A DNA stretch of 64,000 nt from assembly GCF_009857445.1 (NCBI RefSeq), contig NZ_WWCN01000010.1, forward strand, positions 124,001 to 188,000. Direction: 5' to 3'. Made by a program: the position numbers and the translations under genes. The notes below the pieces were generated by a model. That model was not told the origin of the DNA. It saw only the letters and a program-made list of their open reading frames with translations, and searched no databases. This DNA is from Duganella flavida. Lineage in GTDB: Bacteria; Pseudomonadota; Gammaproteobacteria; Burkholderiales; Burkholderiaceae_D. Below are positions 54,360 through 63,547 of this stretch, piece by piece. Positions within the stretch are counted from its first letter, which is position 1; each line of letters opens with the position of its first letter.

Positions 54360-54734
54360 TCACTGTCGTTCCGGATCCGGCGGTACCACCAGCCGCCGAC
54401 GTCCGAACAGGCGCGCATCCAGCGAGTAGGCGCCCGCGCCCAGCAGCACCAGGGCGATCGCCGTCACGGTGGCGGTCATCAGCGAGGCCGCGTGCGGCCA
54501 GTCGGCGTGCAGCAGGCAGGTGACCTGGAAGCCTGCGCTGGCCAGCGCCGCCACTGGTGTCAGCACGCCGAACGCCAACGCCAGTACCACCGCCAGCTCC
54601 AGCAGCACCAGCCACCAGGGCGCGATCCCGCCGCAGCCGCTCTCTATGAGCAGCTGCAGGCTCACGGCTATCCTCAAGGTCAAGAGGCCCGTACCCGCAC
54701 TCCCGCGCGGGAAACTGGAGCTGAATCCATGCAT
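54360..54734 (-). CDS. DoxX-like membrane protein
   Basis: A 124-residue protein with four predicted membrane helices: LTLRIAVSLQLL, WWLVLLELAVVLALAFGVL, ALASAGFQVTCLL and ASLMTATVTAIALVLLGAG. The overall layout is that of the DoxX/DoxD-like family, whose members often partner with oxidoreductases but whose function is unclear. The start at 54734 was selected; a second ATG at 54730 is out of frame. It is divergent from the response regulator at 54845 and shares its promoter region, which holds a CCCC-N5-GGGAGG motif. Confidence 0.75.
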   Translation of the reverse strand: MHGFSSSFPRGSAGTGLLTLRIAVSLQLLIESGCGGIAPWWLVLLELAVVLALAFGVLTPVAALASAGFQVTCLLHADWPHAASLMTATVTAIALVLLGAGAYSLDARLFGRRRLVVPPDPERQ

Positions 54735-54771
54735 GAATAGAAGAATAAGGTTTTCATCCCGTTTTGCCACG

Positions 54772-54789
54772 CCCCGATACGGGAGGTGG
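54772..54789. promoter_or_regulatory. CCCC-N5-GGGAGG box, copy 1
   Basis: CCCCGATACGGGAGGTGG lies between the divergent DoxX and response-regulator genes, 37 bases from the DoxX start. A second copy with 14 of 18 identical positions, the same orientation and nearly the same distance from a minus-strand start (38 bases) is at 58553. It is a candidate binding site of a local NarL-type regulator. Confidence 0.5.
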
Positions 54790-54844
54790 CTCCTACCTAG
54801 ATGGAGGTATAGGCAAGTGCTTGCGTTTATGTCATGCTTAGGGT

Positions 54845-55492
54845 ATGAATGCGCGACCTATAACCATCCTGAGTGTGGATGACCACCCGATGTTCCGCGA
54901 GGGCATAGCCAGTGTGATCGCCGATGAAGACGATATGCAGCTGGTGGAAGAAGCCACCAATGGCATGCAGGCGGTGGACGCGTATCGCCGCTTGCGGCCG
55001 GACGTCACGCTGATGGATATCCAGATGCCGGAGATGAACGGTATCGACGCTACCATCGCGATCCGCAAGGAATTTCCCGGCGCCCGCATCGTGGTGCTGA
55101 CCACCTATGAAGGCGACGTGCTGGCGCAGCGCGCGATATCGGCCGGCGCTGCGGGCTACCTGTTAAAGAGCATGCTGCGCAAGGAGCTGCTGGCGACCAT
55201 CCGCTGCGTGCACGAAGGACGGCGCAGCATCCCGGCGGCGGTGGCCAGCGGCATCGCCGAGCATTGGCACGAGGGAGCGCTAAGCAAGCGCGAAGTGGAA
55301 GTGCTGCAGCTGGTGGCTGGAGGCCAGAGCAATAAGCGCATCGGCATGCACCTGGTGATTTCGGAAGAAACGGTGAAGGTGCACATGAAGAGCATCCTCG
55401 CCAAGCTGAATGCCAGCGACCGCACGCACGCCGTTACGCTGGCGATCGAGCGCGGCATCCTCGACCTGCATGCCTGCGGAACAACGTTGTAA
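54845..55492 (+). CDS. NarL/FixJ-family response regulator
   Basis: A two-component regulator of 215 residues. The receiver is canonical: VDDHPMFREG acidic pair, phosphosite in TLMDIQMPEMNG, VVLTTYEGD and YLLKSML. The LuxR helix-turn-helix is LSKREVEVLQLVAGGQSNKRIGMHLVI with SEETVKVHMK. Its stop is 26 bases from the stop of the convergent histidine kinase, the likely partner. The receiver and output sequences closely resemble the regulator at 61922, so the two are probable paralogues. Confidence 0.93.
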   Translation: MNARPITILSVDDHPMFREGIASVIADEDDMQLVEEATNGMQAVDAYRRLRPDVTLMDIQMPEMNGIDATIAIRKEFPGARIVVLTTYEGDVLAQRAISAGAAGYLLKSMLRKELLATIRCVHEGRRSIPAAVASGIAEHWHEGALSKREVEVLQLVAGGQSNKRIGMHLVISEETVKVHMKSILAKLNASDRTHAVTLAIERGILDLHACGTTL

Positions 55493-55518
55493 CTAAGCGT
55501 TGTAGCTAAGCGCGGTAG

Positions 55519-58514
55519 TTAAGCCGCTTCCCGCATCAGCCAGCGGCGCAGCGCACTGCGCCGGCGCTGGTACGCGGCGGCCGCTGGCGCGCGCACTGCC
55601 ACCACCGTGCCGTGGCCGGGTGGGCACCACAAATCCAATGTCGCTTCAATTTTCAAGGCGCGTTCGCGCATGCCGATCAGGCCCCAATGGCCGGGCAGTG
55701 CGCCGCATGCCAGCACCGGCTCCGGAATACCGCGTCCATCATCGCGCACCTGTAGTGTGATGTAGTCCTGCGCGTAGCCCAGTTCCAGTTCGATGCGGCA
55801 GGCGTTGGCATGGCGGAAGGCGTTGAACAGCGCTTCGCGGCCGATGTGGTAGAGGTGCTCGCCCGCCGCATCGCTCAATGCCGTCAGCTGGCCGGTGACG
55901 ATGAGCGCAAAGTCGGCCGCGTGCTCTTCGCGCAGCTGCTGTCCCAGTTCGCTGAACAGGCGCGGTAGTTCGTGCTGCCACGCTGCCACGCTGCGCAAGC
56001 CATTGAGCTGGTTGCGGCCGTCGGCCAGCACCTCGTCGGCCTGGTTGAGAATTTTCTCCACCAGCAGGGCGGCCTCGCTACCGGGCGGCAGGCGCTTGAT
56101 CAGTGTTTGCACGCGCAGCATCAGGCCTTGTACGCTTTGCAGGAAGGTGTCGTGCAGCGCGCGGGCGATACGTTCGCGTTCATCGGCGCGGTCTTCCAGC
56201 CGGCGGCGTAGCTGGCGTGTTACGTGCTGCATGCGCAGGCGATAGGCGATCCATAGCAGCAGCCCAAGCGCCAGCGCGCACAGGAGCTTGAACCAGGCGG
56301 TTTCGGTAAACGCTGGCGGAATGCTGAACGCCAGTTGCGCTTCCTCAGGGTTCCAAACGCCGTCTTCATTGGCTGCCATCACGCGGAAGCGGTAGTCGCC
56401 GGGATCGAGGTTGGTGTAGAAGGCCTGGCGGCGCGTGCCGGGATCTTGCCAGTCGTTGTCTACGCCGTCGAGGCGATAGCGGAAGCGCACGCGCTCCGGC
56501 ACGCCCAGGCTCAGTGCCGTGTAGTCAAGCCGCAGGCTGCTGGTGGACTTGGGCAGCACCAGGCCGGGCAGGGGGCTGTAGCGCCGCTCGCCGATCGCCA
56601 GCCGCTGCACCTGCACCGCCGGCGGCACCGGGTTGCGCGTGATGTGCGAGGGATCGATCCAATGGATGCGGTTAGCGGTCGCCATCCACAGCAAGCCGTC
56701 GTCACCCAATACCAGCGATGGCATGGGACGCAGTTGCGAGGCTGCGCCCAGCAGGCCGTCGTGGGCGTCAAAGCGTTCGTATTCGACCTCGTGGCCTTGC
56801 TGGCGCTGCGCCAGCGCCACCTGCTGCGCGCTGACGCGGCTCAAGCCTTCGGTGCCGAACAGCCATAGATCGCCTTGCGCGGTACGGGCGATGCCGGACA
56901 CGCCGCGGAACATCTCGCCATTGCGGCCGTGCAGTGAGACAAAGCGCTCGCCGGTGAACCAGGCGACGCCGCGTTCCCCGCCAGCCCACAGGTAGTCCTT
57001 GTCGCGATACAGGGACAGCACATTGCCTATATCGACGCCTTGCTCGACACCATAGCTATCCGTCTTGCCGTCCGCAATGCGCACAATCTGGTTGCGAATG
57101 TAGGCGGCCCATAACACGCCGTTGCCGCCGTCCGCGAGGCTGGTAGGGAACTGGTCGCCCATACCGGGCATGGTCACCGGCGGCGGGGGCTGGTGCTGCC
57201 AATGGCCGTCCTTCAGCAAATACAAGCCTTCGCGCACCACCGACACCCACAGGCCACCGCCGGCTGCGCGGCTCATGGCCTGCACTTCGTAGCTGCGCGC
57301 TTCCGCTGGCAGCGAATAGCGCTCCACGCGTCCCGCATTGGCGCTCCACACTTCTTCGTCGTTGCCGGCCCAGAGTACGCCGTCGGGATCGCGGTACAGC
57401 GCCGAGATGCGCCCGGACAGTACGCTGCGCCGCTCTCCCTCTGTTCCCAGTGCGTGCAGCGCGCCGGCGCGGTCGCCGGCCCACACGCCGCCGCCGCTTG
57501 CCGGTGCAATCGCAGGATGATTGAACAAGGTTTGCAAAGGTAGCGTTAGCAGGCGATTGCGGCGGAAGCGGTTCAGGCCCGCAGAACTGCCGATCCACAC
57601 ATTACCTTCGCGGTCCTGGAAAAAACTTTGCGGCAGGCCGCCGCTCAGATCCTGCTGTTGTCCTGCGCTGCCGCCGGCATTGCGCCGTTCCAGCCCGCCG
57701 GAGCGGAACAGCCACATATTGCCATCGCGGTCGTAGTGCATATCGCTGCCGGCGAAGGCCGGGCGCGCGGCGGCGCCGCCTGCCGGCGCATCGGGCTGCA
57801 TACGGAAGTAGCTGTCCGCATCCGAAGCCCACACAGTGCCGTCGGGCGCCAGCGAAATATTTTTAAAGTCACCGCTCGGCCAGGCGGGACGGAACGGCGC
57901 ATGCTGGTCGGCGCGGCTATAAACCCCACCTTGCATGGCCACCCACTGCCTGCCGCTGCGATCGAACAGCACATGCCGCGCGCGCCGCAGCGGCAGCCCG
58001 GACTCCGCGCCAACGGTGATGAAGCGGTCGCCCGCAAGCCGCGCCAGACCGTCGCGCGCGGCGACCCACAGCACGCCGTCTGGTGCGCGCGCGATGCTGG
58101 TGATAGCGCCGGAAGGCAGGCCTTGCCCGGCGGTGTAGTGGCGCGCCTGGTTGTTGTGGAAGTAGCTGATGCCGCCGCCCATGCGATAGCCGACCCACAA
58201 GCCGCCTTCCGGCGGTGCATACAGGGTGCGGACATTGGACGAGAGCAGGGCATGGCCTTCCCGCTGTCGGTGCGTTCGTAGCGGCGGCCGTCGAAGCGAT
58301 ACAAGCCGGTGCCGGCGGCCAGCCATAACCAGCCGTCGCTGGTTTGTGTGATGTTGAGGATATCGACTGGCGCGTTATCGAGCGCGCTCCATGCCGTGTG
58401 AGTGTATTGCTGGTGCGGCCGCGCTGCGGGCTGCTGCGCCAGCGCTTGCGCGCACCATAACAGGCCGCACAATGCTGCGGCCTGCAAGAGCTGTTGTGCG
58501 CGTGCGGTCGTCAT
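55519..58514 (-). pseudogene. Beta-propeller hybrid sensor histidine kinase, apparent frameshift
   Basis: A membrane sensor kinase of about 1000 residues: signal peptide, two-component-regulator propeller repeats (GGLWVGYR, DGVLWVAARDGLARL and others), Y_Y_Y domain (about FRYRLDGVDNDWQDPGTR), one membrane helix (LLCALALGLLLWIAY), HisKA_3 dimerisation helix with the phosphorylated His in ARALHDTFLQ, and an ATPase domain (NAFRHANA, DDGRGIP, HWGLIGMRERA). The first 85 codons (signal peptide and first propeller blade) are read from 58514 in one frame; from about 58260 the similarity continues in another frame. One missing G in the run at 58260-58262 would restore a single frame. It is either a real inactivating deletion or a sequence error. 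Confidence 0.8.
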
Positions 58515-58552
58515 CTTGCCATTCTAGCACCTATCTATGTGCTAGCCGTGAT

Positions 58553-58570
58553 CCCCCAAATGGGAGGGGG
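58553..58570. promoter_or_regulatory. CCCC-N5-GGGAGG box, copy 2
   Basis: CCCCCAAATGGGAGGGGG lies 38 bases before the kinase start and 85 bases before the XapX gene, and matches copy 1 at 54772 in 14 of 18 positions. A further inverted repeat, CTAGCAC (58524-58530) with GTGCTAG (58539-58545), lies between it and the kinase start. Confidence 0.5.
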
Positions 58571-58655
58571 ATGCACGATCATTACCGGTGATGCCGGAAT
58601 GCCGCGTACTCTCTAAACTACATGTACGATTTACTTACTGGAGCTATGCTAAATC

Positions 58656-58919
58656 ATGAAAATGTATATTGTGTCGTTGGCCGTTGGCTTGCTGGTCGGT
58701 TTGATTTACGGCTTCCTCAACGTACGCTCGCCGGCGCCGCCGGTGATTGCGCTGGTTGGCCTGCTAGGCATGCTGCTTGGCGAGCAGCTGCCGCCGTTGT
58801 TACGGCAGTTGTGGCAGCCGGAGAGCAAACAAGTATCGTGGATCGAAGACCACGTAAAACCGCATTGCTTCGGCCAACTGCCTTCCGCGCAGAAGACCGA
58901 TGATAAAAGGAGCACCTGA
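58656..58919 (+). CDS. XapX-domain membrane protein
   Basis: An 87-residue protein. Its two hydrophobic segments (YIVSLAVGLLVGLIYGFLNVRSP in part, and VIALVGLLGMLLGEQ) carry the RSPAPP and GEQ signatures of the XapX (DUF1427) family. The charged C-terminal tail contains His and Cys (DHVKPHCFG). Function is unknown; in the founding xanthosine-related locus it is an accessory. Its stop overlaps the amidohydrolase start (TGATG), so it is translated together with that enzyme. Confidence 0.85.
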   Translation: MKMYIVSLAVGLLVGLIYGFLNVRSPAPPVIALVGLLGMLLGEQLPPLLRQLWQPESKQVSWIEDHVKPHCFGQLPSAQKTDDKRST

Positions 58920-60847
58920 TGTCACAAACGTCCCAAACACCTGACCTGATTCTCCACCGCGGCCTGTTCACGACGCTGGACCGTAGCAATCCGCATGCTG
59001 AAGCGGTGGCCATCAAGGATGGCAAGTTCACCCACGTCGGCCGCGCCGACGAGATCATGGCGCTGGCCGGTCCGCAGACCAAGATCATCGACCTGCGAGG
59101 CAAACGGGTACTGCCAGGTTTGATCGACAACCACTGCCACATCATTCGCGGCGGCCTGAATTTCAACCTTGAGCTGCGCTGGGACGGCGTGCGTTCGCTG
59201 GCCGATGCGATGGCCATGCTGAAGGCACAAGTGGCGATTACGCCGGCGCCGCAGTGGGTGCGCGTGGTGGGCGGTTTCACCGAACACCAATTCGCCGAAA
59301 AGCGCCTGCCGACCATCGAAGAGCTGAACGCTGTGGCGCCCGATACGCCGGTATTCATCCTGCACCTGTACGACCGCGCGCTGCTGAACGGTGCTGCGCT
59401 GCGCGCCGTCGGCTACACCAAGGATACGCCGGAGCCGCAGGGCGGCCAGATCCTGCGCGACGCCGCCGGCAATCCTAACGGCCTGCTGTTGGCCAAGCCG
59501 AATGCCTCCATCCTGTATTCGACGCTGTCGAAAGGTCCGAAGCTGCCGCTCGAATACCAGGTCAATTCGACCCGCCACTTCATGCGCGAATTGAATCGCC
59601 TCGGCGTGACCGGCGTGATCGACGCCGGTGGCGGCTTCCAGAATTATCCGGAAGACTATCAGGTGATCCAGCAACTGGCTGATGCCAAGCAGCTGACTAT
59701 CCGCATGGCCTACAACCTGTTCACGCAGAAGCCCAAGCAGGAAAAGGAGGACTTCCTGAACTGGACGCAGAGCGTGAAGTACCAGCAGGGCGATGACTAC
59801 TTCCGCCACAACGGCGCAGGCGAGATGCTGACCTTCTCGGCGGCCGACTTTGAAGACTTCCGCCAGCCGCGTCCCGACATGCCGGAAACCATGGAAGACG
59901 ACCTGGAAGGCGTGGTGCGCGTGCTGGCCCAGAACCGCTGGCCGTGGCGTATGCACGCCACCTACGACGAAACCATCAGCCGCGCGCTGGACGTGTTCGA
60001 GCGCGTGAACCAGGACATTCCGCTGGAGGGCCTGAACTGGTTCTTCGACCACGCGGAAACCATCTCTGACCGTTCGATCGACCGTATCGCTGCGCTGGGC
60101 GGCGGTGTGGCGGTGCAGCACCGCATGGCTTATCAGGGTGAGTACTTCATCGAGCGCTATGGCCACGGCGCGGCCGAAGCCACGCCGCCGATCAAGAAAA
60201 TCATTGAAGCAGGCGTGAAAACCTCGGCCGGCACCGACGCCACCCGCGTGGCTTCGTACAATCCGTGGGTGTCGCTGGCGTGGATGATTACTGGCAAAAC
60301 CGTGAGCGGCGCGCAGCTCTACCCGCGCGCTAATTGCCTCGACCGCGAAACTGCGCTGCGCATGTGGACCGAGAACACCACCTGGTTCTCCAACGAAGAA
60401 GGCAAGAAGGGCCGCATCCAGCCCGGCCAGTTAGCCGACTTGATCGTGCCGGACAAGGATTTCTACGCTTGCGCCGAAAGCGAAATCTGGGACCTGACCT
60501 CCGACCTGACCATCGTCGGCGGAAAAATCGTCTACGCGGCCGGCGCCTTCGCCAGCCACGACACGCTGCCGCCGCCGGCCATGCCGGATTGGTCGCCGGT
60601 GCGCCGTTTCGGTGGTTACGCCGGATGGGGCGAGAAGCAGGGTACCAGCCGCGCCGCGCTCAAGGAACTGGAGAAACGCCAGCTGCAGCAGAAGCGCGAA
60701 CGTGAGCAGCAAGCCGCTGCCTGCGGCTGCGCCAACAACTGCAATGTGCACGGTCACCAGCACGCCAATGCGTGGGGCAGCAAGCTGCCAACCTCGGACC
60801 TGAAAAGCTTCTGGGGTGCGCTGGGTTGCGCCTGTTGGGCGGTGTGA
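58919..60847 (+). CDS. YtcJ-like amidohydrolase with Cys/His-rich tail
   Basis: A 642-residue metal-dependent hydrolase of the amidohydrolase superfamily. The first metal motif is HCH (H72, H74) in GLIDNHCHI; later ligand candidates are in HATYDET, FFDHAET and GTDATR. The N- and C-terminal beta segments of the composite domain (DLILHRGLFTTLD; GQLADLIVPDKD) are present. After about residue 585 comes an unusual charged helix and the tail CGCANNCNVHGHQHANAW, closing with GCACWAV, which is not part of the fold and could bind metal. It overlaps both neighbours by one base (TGATG). Substrate unknown. Confidence 0.9.
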   Translation: MSQTSQTPDLILHRGLFTTLDRSNPHAEAVAIKDGKFTHVGRADEIMALAGPQTKIIDLRGKRVLPGLIDNHCHIIRGGLNFNLELRWDGVRSLADAMAMLKAQVAITPAPQWVRVVGGFTEHQFAEKRLPTIEELNAVAPDTPVFILHLYDRALLNGAALRAVGYTKDTPEPQGGQILRDAAGNPNGLLLAKPNASILYSTLSKGPKLPLEYQVNSTRHFMRELNRLGVTGVIDAGGGFQNYPEDYQVIQQLADAKQLTIRMAYNLFTQKPKQEKEDFLNWTQSVKYQQGDDYFRHNGAGEMLTFSAADFEDFRQPRPDMPETMEDDLEGVVRVLAQNRWPWRMHATYDETISRALDVFERVNQDIPLEGLNWFFDHAETISDRSIDRIAALGGGVAVQHRMAYQGEYFIERYGHGAAEATPPIKKIIEAGVKTSAGTDATRVASYNPWVSLAWMITGKTVSGAQLYPRANCLDRETALRMWTENTTWFSNEEGKKGRIQPGQLADLIVPDKDFYACAESEIWDLTSDLTIVGGKIVYAAGAFASHDTLPPPAMPDWSPVRRFGGYAGWGEKQGTSRAALKELEKRQLQQKREREQQAAACGCANNCNVHGHQHANAWGSKLPTSDLKSFWGALGCACWAV

Positions 60848-61272
60848 TGCGAGCGCCTGCGATTGCGACAGCCGCTGCGCGGCACGCGCCGTGGATACGC
60901 TGGGTGTGCCTGTTGCTGCTGTGCGCCGCGTATCTTCAGGGCGGCATCAACAAGCTAATCGACTTCGACGCGGCAGTCGGCGAGATGCAGCATTTCGGCT
61001 TGTCGCCGGCGGGGCCGCTGGCCGCGCTGGTGATCGCGCTGGAACTGGGTGCCTCGCTGGCCATCCTCACCGGCTTTTATCGCTGGCTGGGCGCGGGGTT
61101 CCTCGGCGTGTTCACGCTGATGGCGACCTTTGTGGCCAACCGCTTCTGGGAGATGGGCGGCCATGATCGCTTCATGGCGGCCAACAGCTTCTTTGAGCAT
61201 CTCGGCCTGACCGGCGCTTTCCTGCTAGTGGCATGGCTCGATCTGCGGGAGGGTGGCGATGGAGCGCGGTGA
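60847..61272 (+). CDS. DoxX-family membrane protein
   Basis: A 141-residue protein with four predicted membrane helices and the family-typical LQGGINKLIDFDAAVGEMQHFGL start and FVANRFWEM and FFEHLGLTGAFLLV segments. The ATG at 60847 overlaps the amidohydrolase stop (TGATG). The ending overlaps the YoaK-like gene by 14 bases. It is a second DoxX-type protein in this neighbourhood; its function is not known. Confidence 0.88.
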   Translation: MRAPAIATAAARHAPWIRWVCLLLLCAAYLQGGINKLIDFDAAVGEMQHFGLSPAGPLAALVIALELGASLAILTGFYRWLGAGFLGVFTLMATFVANRFWEMGGHDRFMAANSFFEHLGLTGAFLLVAWLDLREGGDGAR

Positions 61273-61915
61273 TATCAAACAGTCCGTGGCGCTGGGCTTC
61301 CTGGCTGGCTACGTGGACACGCTGGGCTTCGTCGGGCTATTCGGCCTGTTCACGGCCCACGTGACCGGCAACTTCGTGCTGATCGGCCGTGCGCTGATCG
61401 AGCCGTCGCAAACCATCGCTATCAAGCTGCTGGTGTTCCCGGTGTTTATCCTGTTCGTGGCGTTGGCTCGGCTGGCGATACTGCACTGGGAGCGCAGCGG
61501 CGGCATGGCGCTGCGTAACAGCTTCCTGTTCCAGCTTTTCACGATGCTGGCGACGGTGCTGTGCGCGTGGCAGGCGGCGCCGGTGGTGGAGGCTTCCGCA
61601 CCACTAACGCTGTTGACCGGTGCCTTGTGCGCCGGCGCGATGGCGGTGCAAAACACTTACGGCAAGCTATTGCTGGGCAAGGTGGCGGCAACCACCGTCA
61701 TGACGGGGAATGTGACCACGCTGGTGATCGAGATGGTGGACTCGCTGCGCGGCGACCGCGATGCGATAGGCCGCTGCAAAAAGCTGGCGTGGCCGGTGTT
61801 CGCGTTCACCGTCGGCTGCTTGAGCGGCGGCGTGGCGTTTATGCTGGCGGGCTTCCACGGCTTGCTGCTGCCGTGCGTGATATTGGCCTGGCTGGCCGCC
61901 GCAGCAAAAGATTAA
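61259..61915 (+). CDS. YoaK/DUF1275-family membrane protein
   Basis: A 218-residue protein with about six membrane helices. The N-terminal signature GFLAGYVDTLGFVGLFGLFTAHVTGNFVL and the internal AVQNTYGKLLLGKVAATTVMTGNVTTLVI are diagnostic in pattern for DUF1275 (shown here in parts: AGYVDTLGF, HVTGNFV, TVMTGNVT). The ATG at 61259 is preferred to the in-frame GTG at 61253 because GGAGGG lies at the proper distance upstream. Last gene of the XapX operon; the function of the family is unknown. Confidence 0.87.
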   Translation: MERGDIKQSVALGFLAGYVDTLGFVGLFGLFTAHVTGNFVLIGRALIEPSQTIAIKLLVFPVFILFVALARLAILHWERSGGMALRNSFLFQLFTMLATVLCAWQAAPVVEASAPLTLLTGALCAGAMAVQNTYGKLLLGKVAATTVMTGNVTTLVIEMVDSLRGDRDAIGRCKKLAWPVFAFTVGCLSGGVAFMLAGFHGLLLPCVILAWLAAAAKD

Positions 61916-61921
61916 ATTCGA

Positions 61922-62545
61922 CTAGATCGTAATAATCCCGCGCTTCAAAGCGATCGTCACCGCGTGGGTGCGATCGTTTGCGGCCAGTTTGGCCAGCACG
62001 TTCTTCATATGCGCTTTTACGGTTTCTTCAGAAATCGACAGGTGCTCGGCGATGCGGCGATTCGAGTTGCCGCTCGCCGCACAATTCAGCACTTCCATCT
62101 CGCGCGAGCTTAACGGCCCCTGGCCCATGTGCTGGGCCAGTTCCATCGCGATCTCCGGCGGAATGCGGCGCTGGCCCATGTGCACGCCGCGCACCGTATC
62201 CAGCAAGTCCTTGCGCAAAGTGCTCTTCAACAGGAAGCCTGCCGCACCGCCTTGTACGGCGCGTAGAATCTGCGCATCGCCTTTGTAGGTAGTGAGCATG
62301 ACGACGCGCGCATTGTTTTGCTCGCGCCGTATCTCATGTAGCGCGGTGACGCCGTCCATCACCGGCATGGCGATATCCATGATGGTGACGTCGGGCCGCA
62401 GCCGCACGTGGGCATCCACAGCCTCGCGGCCATTGGATGCCTCGCCCACCACGCGCATGTCTGCCTGCGCGGAGATGGCTTCGCCGAGACCTTCGCGCAG
62501 CAGCGGATGGTCGTCGACGATCAGCACCGAGATGGCGTCGCTCAT
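61922..62545 (-). CDS. NarL/FixJ-family response regulator
   Basis: A 207-residue regulator. The receiver is canonical: VDDHPLLREG, phosphosite in TIMDIAMPVMDG, VMLTTYKGD and FLLKSTL. The LuxR helix-turn-helix is LSSREMEVLNCAASGNSNRRIAEHLSI, then SEETVKAHMKNVLAKL. It starts one base after the MBL hydrolase stop and so is probably expressed with it. No kinase gene is adjacent. Close resemblance to the regulator at 54845 makes the propeller kinase a possible partner. Confidence 0.92.
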   Translation of the reverse strand: MSDAISVLIVDDHPLLREGLGEAISAQADMRVVGEASNGREAVDAHVRLRPDVTIMDIAMPVMDGVTALHEIRREQNNARVVMLTTYKGDAQILRAVQGGAAGFLLKSTLRKDLLDTVRGVHMGQRRIPPEIAMELAQHMGQGPLSSREMEVLNCAASGNSNRRIAEHLSISEETVKAHMKNVLAKLAANDRTHAVTIALKRGIITI

Positions 62546-62546
62546 A

Positions 62547-63482
62547 TCAGCGCAGCTGGCTGTAGGCCACCGGCACCCACTGGTAGCCCTTGCCGTTGCT
62601 GCGCAAGTGACCCAGACCGGGGAAGGACAGGTGCGATACGCCGACTAGCGTGCCGTCCTTGGCCACGGCCTGGAACACCTTGGCGCGCGCTGCGGCTGCG
62701 GCCTTGGCGTCGCTATCGAAGCCGATGGTCACTTCTAGATGGTCGAACTGCACTGCAGCGACGTGGATCAAGTCACCCAGCAGCACTAGCTTCTTGCCCT
62801 TGCTTTCCACCGTGTAGATGGTGTGGCCCGGCGTGTGGCCGTAGCTCGACGTCGCGCGTACGCCCGGCGCCAGTTCGGTATCGCCGCTGAATGGCTTCAG
62901 GTGCTGCGCAGCCGCATACGGTGACAGCGACGCCACCGCGCCCTGGAAGAAGCCCTTGCTGTCGGCTGGCGCTTTATCCTGGTTGGCTTGGCTGAGCCAG
63001 AAATCGGTATCGCGCTTATCGGCGCGCACCACAGCGTTCGGGAATACCAGCTGGCTGTTGGCTGCCAGTCCGCCCACGTGGTCCGGGTGCAAATGGGTCA
63101 GGTAGATTTCATCGACTTGCTCCGGCTGGTAACCGGAAGCCTTGATGTTGGCCACCAGTTTGCCGAGGGTAGGGCCGAACAAGCTGCCCGCGCCGGTATC
63201 GACCAGTATCAGTTTGCTGCCGGTGTTGATCAGGAAGCCGTTGACCGAGGTCTCGGTCGGCAGGCTCTGGAAATTGCGCGCTAGCGCCTTGGCGGTGACG
63301 TCGGCCGGTTCGTGCAGCAGTTTGTCGATCGGCAGGTCGACGGTGCCGTCGCTGACGGCGGTGACTTCAAAGTCGCCCAGCATGATGCGGTGGAAACCGG
63401 GAGCGTTGGTGCCGGCCAGTGGCGCGGCGGCGAAGACGGGAGCGGCGAAGGCCAGTGCGGCCAGTAGTGGGGTAAATTTCAT
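62547..63482 (-). CDS. MBL-fold metallohydrolase, exported
   Basis: A 311-residue zinc hydrolase of the metallo-beta-lactamase fold. A signal peptide (LLAALAFAAPVFA) predicts the periplasm. Metal ligands are HLHPDHVGG, GHTPGHT and the late histidine in LIHVAAVQ or VGVSHLS. This arrangement is like lactonase and organophosphate-hydrolase subgroups rather than true beta-lactamases. The start at 63482 has AAGGA about 8 bases upstream. It is divergent from a LysR-type regulator with a palindrome between them and is followed directly by a response regulator. Confidence 0.9.
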   Translation of the reverse strand: MKFTPLLAALAFAAPVFAAAPLAGTNAPGFHRIMLGDFEVTAVSDGTVDLPIDKLLHEPADVTAKALARNFQSLPTETSVNGFLINTGSKLILVDTGAGSLFGPTLGKLVANIKASGYQPEQVDEIYLTHLHPDHVGGLAANSQLVFPNAVVRADKRDTDFWLSQANQDKAPADSKGFFQGAVASLSPYAAAQHLKPFSGDTELAPGVRATSSYGHTPGHTIYTVESKGKKLVLLGDLIHVAAVQFDHLEVTIGFDSDAKAAAAARAKVFQAVAKDGTLVGVSHLSFPGLGHLRSNGKGYQWVPVAYSQLR

Positions 63483-63547
63483 TGCTGTCATCCTTAACAA
63501 TTCATCGATAAACAGCAGTATGCTGCTTTGCAATAAATGGCACAATA

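Noticed and set aside
55488..55525. Short repeated TAAGCG/GTAGCTAAGC pieces between regulator and kinase stops
   Set aside because: Too short and irregular for a terminator or an array; no stable stem was found.
62547..63482. Reading the MBL-fold protein as a metallo-beta-lactamase
   Set aside because: The metal motifs fit the family, but the surrounding sequence is of the lactonase/organophosphatase type; no resistance claim is justified.
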